From Tanypteryx hageni (taxonomy: Eukaryota > Arthropoda > Insecta > Odonata > Petaluridae): a stretch of DNA of 64,000 bases. The stretch covers positions 57,543,338 through 57,607,337 of the forward strand of contig CM054118.1 in the NCBI GenBank assembly GCA_028673005.1. The letters are read 5' to 3'. Of this stretch, positions 10,477 through 22,003 are shown piece after piece. The notes below the pieces were generated by a model, which ran no database searches, was not told where the DNA came from, and saw nothing but the letters and a program-made list of their open reading frames with translations. A program made the position numbers and the translations under genes. Numbering within the stretch: position 1 is the stretch's first letter; the number at the start of each line of letters is the position of its first letter.

Positions 10477-12442
10477 GATTCACTAATATTAGATTCTAAT
10501 AAATATCCTAATAGATCTACTATCGAAACATCGACACTGTTTACGGCAGAGTATTAGCCGAAATTCGCCCCTGGTTTTCCTAACTTTTTTATGGTTGTTT
10601 GAAAGACATATTGCGTCAATTTCATTTTAGTTATAAGGAGAGCTCGATAAATTTATACCTAGCATCTAAAACTTTTTTCCATAGCCTGCGTGATTTATTT
10701 TTATTTTTTTATTTTTTTCCTTCCACAGAAATGCGTCAGATCCCGCCTGATTTCGCTTTTATGAACTCTTCTTCCTAAATAAGAGAGCTTTTTTAAGTTC
10801 TGACCTGTTGATTACCCCTCTTTTGTAATATTCCCTTTCATGTTTAATAGTTTTTTTCCGAATATTCACTTGGTTATCTTGATCTTGATCCGGGCGTTCA
10901 AAAATGAATAATTTAAGAACGAATTTTACAGCTCACCTAGTTTATTACTTGAATCCAATTAGTGATCGAGGTAATTCCCAACGCTGTTAACTATCACGGC
11001 TAATTTGTTGGTGAAATGCGTATTTGATGCATTCGACCAATTTATGGCTTAGTGGAGCGTGGTTTACTCCGCATATGATGAGAAACGGAGATATTTTCGT
11101 TTTCTGTACCTATGCTGTTGCCACTATGAACTTAGCAATCGAATAAAATATTTTTATTTCATGATGACTTGAATTTTAATCGAAATAACGCACAAGGAAA
11201 CTTTTCTTCGATTACGTGAGATAGAACGAAAATATTAATTGGATATTTCATGAATGAAACAGGTCGACTCGGGGAGATGTCTGCTCCGGAGCACAAATGT
11301 AATTAAGGAATAATTTAATTTATTACGCTGTCGTGTCGGAGTAAAATTTAATTGGTTTTCGCATATAATCTCATTAGAGATTAATGGGTCATTAAACTTC
11401 ACAGTATTTCAAAAATTATCCGAATAACCAACTCGAAACTATGTAGGACACTTAGTGTGGCGTAGATTCCGGGAAAACGAGAAGCTCTTTGGAACATAGC
11501 AATGTAATAACTTGACGTGATTTCACCGTGATAACCGAAAATTGAATATAAAAGTTTAAAAAATGAGTCCCTACTACACCGTTATGGCGCATTCTAACAA
11601 AAGAATGAATATGACAAGAAAGTTTAACGGTAGACCCTCGCTATCCTCGGAGTTCATGTTCCTTGGAAACACTGGCTCTTAATTCTAAAAATATTATCAA
11701 AATAATAAATACATGTATACTAGCGTAATTTTCCGTCAAATATGACGGGATTATCATAAAAGTATTCCAAATATATATGATTTCGATATGAAAAATCAGT
11801 AAGATATGCAATGATCTGGTTTGGCTTTCATGCACAATCAAATCAGTGTTTTTGAAAGTTATCTTTGTTTTAATTATACTGTTTAAGTAATTATTAGTAG
11901 AGAAGCAAAATGATCATCCAAATATTTCCTGAAAATAAGAGGAAAATCGAAATAATAAGAGATAATGCTTAAAGAAGTAGCTGAAATTTACTTGAAATAT
12001 TTGAGCAAATTATAAGTTATTTATAACGTATAGAATTTAACTTAATAAATGAATTATTTTACTCTTATTAACTCGTAAAAAAAAAACAGGATAAATGTGA
12101 GTGAACTGTCAATTTACCATCAAAGGAAAAATGTGTAGTAACTTACTATTAACTAAATACTTACATGAACTGCAATGAGTTTTGACTATATTTTAAGATC
12201 GCACTTTTATTTTAACTATATTACTTTTGAAAATTTTCCAGAAAAATCACTTTAGTTAAAGAAATTTAAATAAAACTCATAAAATGTTATTTTTTCACTC
12301 CTATTAGAAATTCGGTTCGAAATATTTCCTGTATTATCATTTAAAGAAATCCATTGAAAATTATTTTTATATTTAGTTTTATGTTTAGTTTATGTCTCTC
12401 CACTCCGGCACAGTTGACTTTGGTCGCTGTCGAAGGAACGTC
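10477..12442. other. Intergenic, no gene seen
   Basis: Very AT-rich. Short frames only, none recognisable. Confidence 0.5.
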
Positions 12443-12483
12443 GCCCTTGAAAATGCCCACTTAGTGGGCGAAATGCATCGGGC
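12443..12483 (+). repeat. Hammerhead-like hairpin repeat, copy 2
   Basis: GCCC, TTGAAAAT, the perfect hairpin GCCCAC-TTA-GTGGGC, then GAAATGCATC and GGGC. The flanking GCCC and GGGC can pair as stem I. GGCTGGAG about 20 bases downstream recalls GGCTACTGGAGA at the same place after the 38622 copy. Confidence 0.6.
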
Positions 12484-14855
12484 TATTACCACTGTTTTTT
12501 GGCTGGAGTTTTTAACTTTCATTCAGTTTAGTTTTATGATTTCTCACCATTTTGGCAAAGGCGCATGATTCGATAGTATGAAATGTCTTATAATCAATTG
12601 TAATTTATTATTGTTATTTTTGTAATGCATCTCCTTTTAATCATATACAGATGCTACGTCCTCTTCCTCTTTCTCCATTTCTGCTCATTCCCCATTCTCT
12701 TTTCCTTCCTCCCTCTATTTACGTAATAGATTCAGTAAATAAGTTATACCCATATATAAAAGTCTGACCCGTGTTAAGGCACTAAATTGGTGCATTTATT
12801 ATGAGGCCAAGAATAGAATTCAAAAATTGGGACAACGTTGGTCCAATATAAAAAAAATACGTGAAAACGTGAAAAATCGTATTAAAATGTAATTTTTGGA
12901 GTTTACGAATGAAATTTAAATTCTTCTCTTCGCATGACTAATGTAAGTTAAATACCTCATCCTTGAAATATTTTAAAATGTATGCGAAAAAGTTCCGCAT
13001 GTTAAGGAATGACTTTTTGCGTGATTCATATATGCGATGCAAATTTATAACTCCAGTTAATTATAATATGCAGTGCAAAAAAACTATGAAAATAACTATA
13101 AAAATAGTTAATTACCAAAACTTTCAGTAGGAAGTTAACTGAAAAGAAATTAATGAAAAACACGATTTTAATTATAAATAATTCTCGTACTAAAGCATAC
13201 AAAACACACTTTCCTTACGCATATAGTATAAGGACGACAATACATTCTCGAGGTTTAACAATGACACGGTCGGCAATACAACATGTCTTTAAAAAGCTTA
13301 AAAATTTTCCAATAAGTGTGATTTAAACGTATAACTTGAACGATTTTGAACCGAAGGCAAAAGTCGACGATTAGAATAAAAATCTGTTCATTTTTCTTTA
13401 AAATTGATTAGGTCCGAAGATCGTTTTTTCAAATTACTTCAAATTTAATTTTGCCAAAGAAAAAAGCCTGCAAATGAAAAAAGGTATTTTTAAGTGTTCT
13501 CTTATGGGAATTTCTATAGAGCGTTGCGGCGGACCAACGGACGGAAGGACGGACGGGCGGACAGACGGACCAACCTACAGAATAAGGATATTATGTATAT
13601 AATAATTGTTAAAATTTGCCACATCAATGGGCCATAAAATATATCATTAAATAATTTATGTTTATTAACAATTGAAATACTTTCTCGGGATAAGTCTATA
13701 TAAAATTACGGAAAAATTCGTACTTCTGATCGGTCTGGTTCTCTCTTTCTGCTTGGATACCTTTGCCCTCGAACTCCTTTTGAATTAACACCATCTCACC
13801 TAAAGCTCATTTGTAAACGTAGTCCAACTTTACCCGACATATAATGTGTATTGGGCGCAGCATAGTTCCTCTTCGAGCTCTCCCACAACTTAAATTATCT
13901 GCATTACATAGCTGAATACCAGCACGTGCGTCTTTTGATTGACAAATTTCCTGGAATTGGTTTACAGCTTTGTCAGAAAAGATGGGCGATCGACGTCGTA
14001 TCATCGGAGTTTGTTCAGATTTTTAGAAGCAAACAAAATACTCTTAAATTAAAGAGAGTCAATATGGTTTTAATTAAATGATCATCTGCTATGTAATCAT
14101 TTGATCATTTCGGCACATATATCGAAAGGGGTAAATATATGCATACTCGATAAATAAGGGTCTCTGCTAATTATATCCTACAAATATTTTCCCCGGATAG
14201 CAAGCTGGCTCGCCGTGTTTGTTTCCACTCTTTTCACTTATGCAAACAGACAAATATGCCAACCCGATTGGGCGACATGAATCAAGCGTTTCAAGTTCTC
14301 CTTTCTCCTCAATAAAAAACCTTAAATCCAAATCGAAACACGTGCAGCGTCGAAAAGCCAGATATACACCCACGTGCGTAACCAATCTGAAATGGCGTTC
14401 CGTTTTAAGAAACACGCCCTGAAAATAAACCTCCAATCCAGCGCTGCAGGAATTCCCCCATTGAAGGTTACGCACATTGATACTTTGTCATTACGGGGAA
14501 GGTATGAATGAGAGAGAGATTTATAGGAAATGGGGTCATGCATGCATGCATGTTTCGAGGTAAGACGCGAGGGAGAGAGAGAGAAAAAGGGTGGGGTGTG
14601 GAAGGGGGAGAGGTTTAGGATAGACGGGTGAGGGGGTGGGGGAGAGGGTATGAAGTGCCGACGGTAATGGGAGGTTTGAGCGCACGAGGCAAGTGAAATA
14701 ACGAGGCACTGCGCTTGGCCTACATAGGAAGATAATTCAAGAGGACTTCCCCCGCGATTCTCTCTCTCTCTGCCTCTTTTCTTCCTGCAAACCTTGCCTT
14801 CGGGAGGGAGGATAAATGAACCGATTTCGCGAAGTACTTAAGGTATGACCCTGAA
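12484..14855. other. Intergenic; simple GGAC repeats and purine-rich tract
   Basis: A GGACGGACGG-type repeat lies at about 13528-13576, an ATGC run at about 14539-14554, and a GA/GGGG-rich tract at about 14560-14660. Short open frames here have no recognisable domains. Confidence 0.55.
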
Positions 14856-17075
14856 TTGCGACATCTATCTCCGTTCTTTCCCCTCGTTTTTCCTCCCTGT
14901 TTGTCGCTAAAGAGCGACATAATTAACGCGGACATTTTTTTAAAAAGGTATCTGTGGAATCGTTCGCTGTTACAACGGATGTCGCAGGGTGAAGAACTGT
15001 TTCCACAAATGCGCATTTGTGAGTTGATTTTAAAAAAGCCGTTCCCCTTCCGATCGTTTCGAAATAAACCTTACCTAAGAAAGTTGGAAAACAAACCGAA
15101 GACCGTTGATATAGAATGGGATGAAATTAAAACCAGTATCAAGGATACCTTGGATAAAGAGATTGGAAAACAAGAGAAGAAAATCAGAAAACCATGGATC
15201 ACGAAGGAAATGCTGGAGAAAATGGATGAGAGACGAAAATGGAAAAACGTTAACAGTGAAGAAGGTAGAGCCAACTATAGGCGTAAAAACAATGAGTTGA
15301 GAAGGGTAACAGATAAAGCTAGAGAAAATTGGATAAAAGGAAAATGCGATGAAATAGAACAGATGGAGAAGTTAGGACGGTACGATATGATGTACGCTAG
15401 GGCACTGGAATTAGAAGATAAGAAGTCTAATGGAATTTGTGGTAAAGGAATTATGAATACAGATGGGAAGATAGTCTCAGAAACAAAGGATGTAGCACAG
15501 GTATGGGAAGAATACATTAAGGAATTATACAGCAAACAGGCAGGAGCGGCAAAAATAGAACTGGAAAATGAGGAAAACATTGAAGAAGACAACTTGGGAC
15601 CAAGTATTATGGAGAGCGAAGTAGAAAAGGCGATAGTGGAACTAAAGAAGGGGAAAGCCACTGGCAGCGATGGAATACCGGCTGAAATATTTAAAGTCAT
15701 AGGATCAGAAGGACTAAAAGCGATCACGAAATTAATTAATAAGATTTACGACACGGGAGAGTGGCCTCAGGATTTCCTAGAAGTAACAATGATCCCTCTA
15801 AAGAAGAAGCCAAAAGCAATGCAGTGTAAAGATTACAGAACTATAAGCCTTCTGTCACACACATCGAAGATCATCACGAGGATTCTTAATAAAAGGCTGG
15901 AGAAAAAGGCAGAAGAAATAATAGGGGAAGATCAATTCGGTTTCAGAAAAGGACGAGGAACTAGAGATGCTATAGGAGTAGTTAGAATCATATCAGAAAG
16001 GGCAATAGAATACAGTCAAGATATCTGCGCATGTTTCGTAGACTGGCAGAAGGCCTTTGATAGAGTAAATTGGGTCAAGTTGATGAAGATATTAAAGGAT
16101 ATAGGTGTAGACTGGAAAGACAGGAGACTGATTAGGAATCTATATGAGAATCAAGTTGTAAAGGTCAGGTTTGAGAATGTGGACACCTGCGGAATAAATA
16201 TCGGTAGAGGAGTAAGACAAGGCTGCTGCCTATCGCCAACCCTATTCAATATATATGGAGAAAGTCTAATGCAAGAAGCTTTAGAAGGCACAGGGGATTT
16301 CAAAATTGGAGGAAGGATTTTAAGAACAGTAAAATACGCAGATGATCAAGTACTTCTAGCAAGAAAGGAAGAGGAGCTACAAAAAATGATAAATAGACTA
16401 GTGATAACAGGTAGAAAATACGGTATGGAAATAAATACAGAAAAATCCAAGGTCATTCGAATATCGGGTAAAGAAGAGAATCTGAACATAACTATTGGGG
16501 GAAAGCCATTAGAACAAGTTTCAGAATATAAATACCTTGGAAGTATCATAACACGAGAGGCAAAATGTACGGATGAGATCAAAACTAGAATAGGAAAAGC
16601 AAAAGCGGCTTTCAGGAGAAAGAAACAACTACTTACAGGGAATATAAGGGAAGATATCCGCAAGAAGTTGATAAAATGCTACGTATGGAGTATAGCATTG
16701 TATGGGGCAGAAACATGGACGCTAAGGAAAAATGACATCAAATACTTGGAAAGCTTTGAAATGTGGACTTGGAGGAGAATGCTGAAGATAAAATGGACAG
16801 ATAGGATGAAAAACGATGAAGTGCTACGAAGAATAGGAGAGAAGCGAATGATTATACAGACTATTAGAAAGAGGAAGGCTAACTGGGTTGGACATTACCT
16901 GAGGAGAGAGAGTATGATTAAAGACGTGTTAGAAGGAAAACTAGATGGGAAAAGGGAAAGAGGCAGGAAAAGGTTTCAGCTGATAGACGATTTGAAAGGG
17001 AAAGAGAGTTATCAAGATATGAAGAGGACAGCGGAAAATAGGAGTATATGGAGAACCAGGTTTAACCATGAATAA
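14856..17075 (+). CDS. Reverse transcriptase of a 5'-truncated non-LTR retrotransposon
   Basis: An uninterrupted 739-codon frame; the element-derived part begins near residue 69. Residues about 90-260 are a charged linker. The reverse transcriptase follows: KGKATGSDGIPAEIFK (finger motif), then EDQFGFRKGRGTRDAI, then FVDWQKAFDRVNW with the first catalytic Asp, then GVRQGCCLSPTLFNIY, then YADD with the catalytic Asp pair, then EYKYLGS. The C-terminus carries LYGAETWTLRK and KRKANWVGHYLRR, as in many insect LINEs. The apurinic endonuclease that should precede the RT is absent. The listed ATG lies in non-element flank, so the start is not biological. The frame has no stop or frameshift, which suggests a fairly recent insertion. 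It is RTE-like or CR1/L2-like; the clade is not settled. Confidence 0.85.
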   Translation: MRHLSPFFPLVFPPCLSLKSDIINADIFLKRYLWNRSLLQRMSQGEELFPQMRICELILKKPFPFRSFRNKPYLRKLENKPKTVDIEWDEIKTSIKDTLDKEIGKQEKKIRKPWITKEMLEKMDERRKWKNVNSEEGRANYRRKNNELRRVTDKARENWIKGKCDEIEQMEKLGRYDMMYARALELEDKKSNGICGKGIMNTDGKIVSETKDVAQVWEEYIKELYSKQAGAAKIELENEENIEEDNLGPSIMESEVEKAIVELKKGKATGSDGIPAEIFKVIGSEGLKAITKLINKIYDTGEWPQDFLEVTMIPLKKKPKAMQCKDYRTISLLSHTSKIITRILNKRLEKKAEEIIGEDQFGFRKGRGTRDAIGVVRIISERAIEYSQDICACFVDWQKAFDRVNWVKLMKILKDIGVDWKDRRLIRNLYENQVVKVRFENVDTCGINIGRGVRQGCCLSPTLFNIYGESLMQEALEGTGDFKIGGRILRTVKYADDQVLLARKEEELQKMINRLVITGRKYGMEINTEKSKVIRISGKEENLNITIGGKPLEQVSEYKYLGSIITREAKCTDEIKTRIGKAKAAFRRKKQLLTGNIREDIRKKLIKCYVWSIALYGAETWTLRKNDIKYLESFEMWTWRRMLKIKWTDRMKNDEVLRRIGEKRMIIQTIRKRKANWVGHYLRRESMIKDVLEGKLDGKRERGRKRFQLIDDLKGKESYQDMKRTAENRSIWRTRFNHE

Positions 17076-17117
17076 TCACGGACCTGTCTACGGACAGACT
17101 ACCTATGATGATGATGA
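15055..17117 (+). mobile_element. Non-LTR retrotransposon copy, 5'-truncated
   Basis: It covers the RT frame and a very short 3' tail. The tail reads CACGGACCTGTCTACGGACA, then GACTACCTATGATGATGATG, then ATT. A reverse-oriented copy at 18154-18400 shares this tail, which fixes the element's 3' end. The left boundary is only approximate, and no TSD was identified. Confidence 0.8.
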
Positions 17118-17993
17118 TTCCCCGTAAATAAATTATATCTGTGTGTGATTAAAATCCTTGATAGATGTTATCCATTTAATTAAGGACGAGACATTATAAT
17201 TATACGCTCAACCATTCCTGTATATTTTTTGCGTGCTGCATGCTGTAATCATACGAGCGTTATTTTTGGAAAAAATATTTCAATGATAACGAATGTGCTT
17301 CAATTGGGAGATGATGGGATTTTCATGTTTTACGTGTCTATTGCTGAAATGGGTCTAGATATCAATAAGGACAATGCGACATATATACGATACACACATT
17401 TGTAGAATTACTTTGTCAACTCCATAACCCTATATGACACTAAGTTACCCCTCGTAACACAACAAAATCGTGTAATAGTTAGTAGATTCAGTCTGGTTGG
17501 GAGCGTGGCCACTACCATGGAGACAGTCCATATTGTTGGCTTAAATGCCGCACCATACAATCTAAAGAGAAAAAGAGGATAGGTATAGTATACACACATA
17601 TAAATCTTTTATCCCTTTCTTCCTTTTCCCTTTCTTGTCTATGTAAGAATTCCGCTATAAAGATGCAACTACACAAGATTGTTTATAAAGTAACAAATGA
17701 TATCGAAAACAATTATGAATGTCTCTAGATAGGTTTAAATTGTTGTCAAAATCAGTCGATCCTTCAGAGGGGCGTCAGAGGTAGTTACCGGCAAGATCCT
17801 GTGTAAAGAATTTCTAACCAAAAGTAACGATTCTACCAAAATCTAAATTAATAAATATAAAAATAGCTATAAATCTGAAAATTAATCGATTAAGAAGATT
17901 TTGGCCTCTCGAACAAGTCCTACCGGATTCCGGGAGAGATGTATCTACAGTGGACTAATTCCGGGAGGCGTGGCAACCATCATTCACATTGCT
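17118..17993. other. Intergenic, no gene seen
   Basis: No coding or recognisable repeat structure. Confidence 0.5.
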
Positions 17994-18001
17994 TGCTATA
18001 G

Positions 18002-18114
18002 CAGCTACATTATGCGTATAATATGCTTAATCACCTAATTGCATGTTACTGCGGCTCTTTGGTGATGTCCATTGCTACACTGTGGCCCCTGCCCAGGCCC
18101 AGATTGGCCACCCC
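18002..18114. mobile_element. Short hAT-like relic with possible TSD
   Basis: The right end GATTGGCCACCCC(TG) is a typical hAT terminus. TGCTATAG occurs on both sides (17994-18001 and 18115-18122). The left end CAGCTACATT does not match the right end as an inverse, so the left part may be lost or the duplication may be coincidental. Confidence 0.35.
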
Positions 18115-18153
18115 TGCTATAGTATATTTATCATTAGCCATGTTCAGTTATGA

Positions 18154-18400
18154 CAATCATCATCATAGGTAGTCTGTCCGTAGACAGGTCCGTATTTCCC
18201 GCTGTCCTCTTCATATCTTGATAACTCTTTCCCTTTCAAATCGTATATCGGCTGAAACCTTTTCCTACCTCTTTCCCTTTTTCCATCTAGTTTTCCTTCT
18301 AACACGTCCTTAATCATACTCTTTTCTTCTCAGGTAATGTCCAACCGTCCATTTTATCTTCATCATTCTCCTCCAAGTCCACATTTCAAAGCTTTCCAAT
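18154..18400 (-). pseudogene. Second, deleted copy of the same retrotransposon
   Basis: On the minus strand this reads the same 3' end as the element at 15055-17117: LESFEMWTWRRM, KIKWT, VGHYLRR, then the GGACCTGTCTACGGACAGAC tail and ATGATGATTG. Relative to the first copy it lacks 29 codons between KIKWT and VGHYLRR, plus about 30 bases around the stop codon. It is thus a dead 3' fragment in opposite orientation, about 1 kb from the first copy. Confidence 0.9.
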
Positions 18401-19606
18401 AAGGCAATATCCAAAGTTAAATAATTTGCCAAATTATGATGTCTTCTGTAAACTTTATCAAAATTTACTTCATGCAAAAATGGTACTAAAACGTTTTCGA
18501 TTTGTACTGAAATTGACTTTGACAGATATTCAGATTGATATTCCTCTTCAATATTACATTTCATCAGAATTAGTTCCGTTAGAATGGCGCTGTGGTATGG
18601 GTGCACGCGTGCGACCGTAACAATCCTTGCTGTATTTCTCAGACTTAAAACACGTTAATTTTCCCTCAACGAAGGAAAAATAATCAGTTCAGATATTGAT
18701 TTTTTAAATGGTCGGTTTTTTTCCTTTTATTTACTCCTCGATGAGGACGAAGGAAATCTCAACTGGAAAATAAAAATTTCGAGAATGAATGAATTTTAGG
18801 CCGCTATCGCATCATTTTCTCCTGCGGCTGTCAAATGCTTTAAAATCCACAAACTGCTTCTCGGTGCGATCCGATGCTCTCTCGCAAGTAGCGGGAGCGT
18901 TCTCCATTGTGTTTATCTGTCGCGTATAATTGATTTTCCATGTACCCGATAAACGATTTCTCATGTTTTCGTGAACGATTATCAACCCCACCCATCGATC
19001 GATATCCTACCATAATCGATCATATAGTTAAGACAAGAATGTCATCGCTTTGTTCGGGAAAATAAGAATCTGGAAATTGTTCGATAAAGGTGGATTCTTC
19101 GAGAGGCTTCGTGAACAGCGAAAGATGTCCGCTAGAAAAAAGAGAATGACTAATTTTTATCGTCTCGGAGATGATGGAATCTTCGAGAAGTTCAAGAGAG
19201 GCTCGTTTGAAGAAAACAGTAGGAATGAATACCGGTCCCGAGGCAGATAACGATTTATCGATCAACCGTTCGCGACTATATCTCGCGTAATTGCAGTGGA
19301 AGTGCATCAATGTTGCATCATGTTCGGGTGACGTCAGTCGCACGTTTGAGAGGTGACTTAAAGTTTATTTATGACGCAAAAAAAACTGGACGTACACATT
19401 CCACCCTTTCGACAATCGTTAACATGTTTTCCGTTCTCCTCGGTTATGGGGCATAAATTCGCAAAACAAAACTTGTAGAGGTAAGGGCGTATTTATGAAC
19501 TACGTTTTCCACTGCGACTGCGCCCGATCCGCACACTCTACGTGTACCGTTCAGTTTCAATAATATTTATTGTTATTTAACTGGAGAATTTTCGGCTTCA
19601 TCTTAT
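18401..19606. other. Intergenic, no gene seen
   Basis: No recognisable coding content. Short charged frames at 19020-19343 have no known motif. Confidence 0.5.
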
Positions 19607-19740
19607 GGCTGGAAAAAGTATTTATCTCAGGTAATCTCTAATAGCAACAACAAGGTTATGAAAAAACAGATGCGCATTTCGGCTACAATGCAGCCTTCTT
19701 CAGTAGTAATTCACCGAAAGTAAATTCTTTTAGAATTTGA
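19607..19740 (-). repeat. Hammerhead-like hairpin repeat, copy 3, with flanks
   Basis: The core lies at 19667-19707 on the minus strand: ACTACTGAAGA, A, GGCTGCATTGTAGCC hairpin, GAAATGCGCATC. The first box matches CUGANGA exactly, with one extra A before the stem. Outside the core, TTACTTTCGGTGAATTACTA and GAGATTACCTGAGATAAATA align with the copy at 38600-38715, so both are members of one dispersed family at least 110 bp long. Confidence 0.7.
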
Positions 19741-19834
19741 TATGCCTGCGATGGCTACTTTTTCATTTTTTTATATTTAAATGTTTATTGTAATTTTATT
19801 AATCCTTATTTTGTAATACGCGACTCCCTAGGGA

Positions 19835-20116
19835 AGAGTCGCGAGCCGCATGCGGCTATTTTAAACTTAGTGTGCGGCTCTTTTAAATTTCCGTTCGGAG
19901 GCGTGTCAAAGCTTTTCACTTCAAAACAAAATGACGTAGTGTGACTTAAGACGTGTTGGGGATGCCTAAGGGTCCAGCATTCTATCTGAATTGCTTCGGA
20001 TACAGGTTATGTTTTGCTGTTCGTAAATTTATGAGGACGGAATGTGCCATGTGGCTCTCGAACTTCTAAATATTATTGTATGCGGCTCCGAAGGTAAGTA
20101 AGTTTGTTCACCTCTG
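19835..20116. mobile_element. hAT-like element nested in another hAT relic
   Basis: It starts AGAGTCGCGAGCCGCATGCG and ends GTTTGTTCACCTCTG, with GCGGCT blocks near both ends. CCCTAGGGA precedes it and CCCTGGGA follows it, an almost matching 8 bp duplication. The right flank is the interior of the next relic. Confidence 0.5.
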
Positions 20117-20506
20117 CCCTGGGAGGTCGCGAAAACGGATCAATGTACTATTCAGAATACTTTCAATATTTTATTCTTTTACTTTTATAAGATTTGTTGC
20201 GGTATTTTACTATAATTATTAAATTCTTACAAAATTTACTCTACGAATCGTTCAGTATCACACCATAACTTTTCCAATTCAGGGGTAGGACTTTAGATTT
20301 GGTCTAAATTAAATGATAATTACTTAATGAATTTAATGTATGGATATATTTAGAACAATCTTTGTGCAAATATAATAGATATTAATAGTATTTTTAAATT
20401 AATGTTACATTTCATAATTATTGGTCGATAATGATAAAAAGGGGGTCGCGATAAGGTCGGCTGCTTTTATAGGGGGGTCGCGGATGCATCAAGTTCGAGA
20501 ACCGCT
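20117..20506. mobile_element. hAT-like relic (right part)
   Basis: It contains GGAGGTCGCGAAAACGG, GGGGGTCGCGATAAGG and GGGGGGTCGCGGATGC, and ends AAGTTCGAGAACCGCTG. That terminus is a common hAT inverted repeat (CAGCGGTTCTCGAACTT in reverse). The left part appears to be split off by the element at 19835-20116. No coding capacity. Confidence 0.5.
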
Positions 20507-21375
20507 GCCTTAAATTTTTCTTCGACTGTATTTTTGACAGCGTGATAAGTGCGGAAGTGAACTAAGTGTCCCTTGGGCGCCACTTGTCCTGTCAACGTTT
20601 CTTCCGTATACTTGTATTGGAATCAAAGTACTGAGAGAGACGAATTTTTTTTTCGCCCCGAGGGGCCACATGTAGCAATTTAGCCGCCTGTTTGGTAACC
20701 CTACCCTAATCGCCTTTTTTTACTCGCCATAGTGACGATTTATCGATATCACGCGCATGTACGATTTACGAAAGATGCCATTGAGGCCCGGGGACCGCGG
20801 CGAATGGGAGGAACCGCGCATCAAGCGAGCTAAAAACGGGGACCTCCGCCTCTCTTCCTGTTGCAGCACGAGCTTCCCGCGTTCGAGGAGGTCCTTTCCC
20901 ACCTGAGAATACCATTAAAAATGAATGCTTGAATCATATCGATCCGTGGAACCGCTTCCGGCTCCTCGTTCCCCCAGCATTCTCGCATGCTGCATATAAA
21001 CCTACGACCTTCAGGTTTCCCCGGCAACCGTCTGGGGCTCAAATTAGAGTTAACGCGTTAAACGTTTGTGGCTTCGACAGTTGACACAATTTCATCTCTG
21101 TCCGCTTGTCTTCGACAGGTTTCCTGATAAATCGAGAAGGCGGCGGATATGAAATAGTTTCGAGAAAAACCATTATGTATACTTTTTATTGCGCTTAAGT
21201 AATCTGAGCGTTTTGCATTAGTTGGTGCAAGTATTGCAAATGTAATTCAGCAAATTTTTTCGCGATCTTGATTCACGCGTGAAATATTCATTTGTATTTT
21301 TAGCAAGATAACCCACGTGGCACAGTATAGTCCTTTTATTTCGAATGTTAGCAGAAATAAGATATGATTGGCTCT
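20507..21375. other. Intergenic, no gene seen
   Basis: A GC-richer patch at about 20760-21040 gives short minus-strand frames without recognisable domains. Confidence 0.5.
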
Positions 21376-21439
21376 TCAAGCGACCGATTTCGCAGCGACA
21401 GGTGATGATGGAATAGTCACTGCGAAACCGGTCGCTTGA
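21376..21439. repeat. 24 bp-arm hairpin with TGATGATGG...GAAACCGGTC
   Basis: Arms 21376-21399 and 21416-21439 are inverses with two mismatches, separated by 16 bases (AGGTGATGATGGAATA). On the + strand, GTGATGAT, a short spacer, then GAAACCGGTC^GC resembles the hammerhead-like repeats elsewhere in the window, but with G in place of the first C of the box. Confidence 0.8.
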
Positions 21440-22003
21440 TATTAAACGGTGGAAATTTTACAAAATTGTGTAGTTTCAGATTTTTTATTAATCCACGGAA
21501 TGTTTTTAATCCATTACTGTTGTCTCAAACTCAGAAAGAAAAATACCTTTTCGGTCAGAATTCTAGATTATTAGGGCGAAGGGTGTACAGAAGTGAATTT
21601 CTTCAAATACATGCATTTCAGGAATGAATGAAAAATAACATCATTAAAAATAGCTTTGATTTACAGACGAGGCATGATTCCAGGGTTTGGTATAGAGAGA
21701 GATTAATAATTGGAAAATTATTGACAGGGTGCGCGGCATCGTACGAGACGGATATTTCTGTTTTGATGAAAAAGGTCGTGCATAAGATGACAAGTTTTGT
21801 AAATATGCATGTGGAGGAAAAAGCCTATAATTAGTTGGACAGATTGCAAAACCGACGTTAATTACTAAACGGAATAGGAGAAGTATTATAGAAGTAGAAG
21901 AAAGGAAATTTTAATCAAAGTGATTAAATATGGAAAATAAATTGAATGCAATAAGAGAAAAAATTATATGTTTGAAGGGAGTTGACGAATGTCTATTATC
22001 TAG

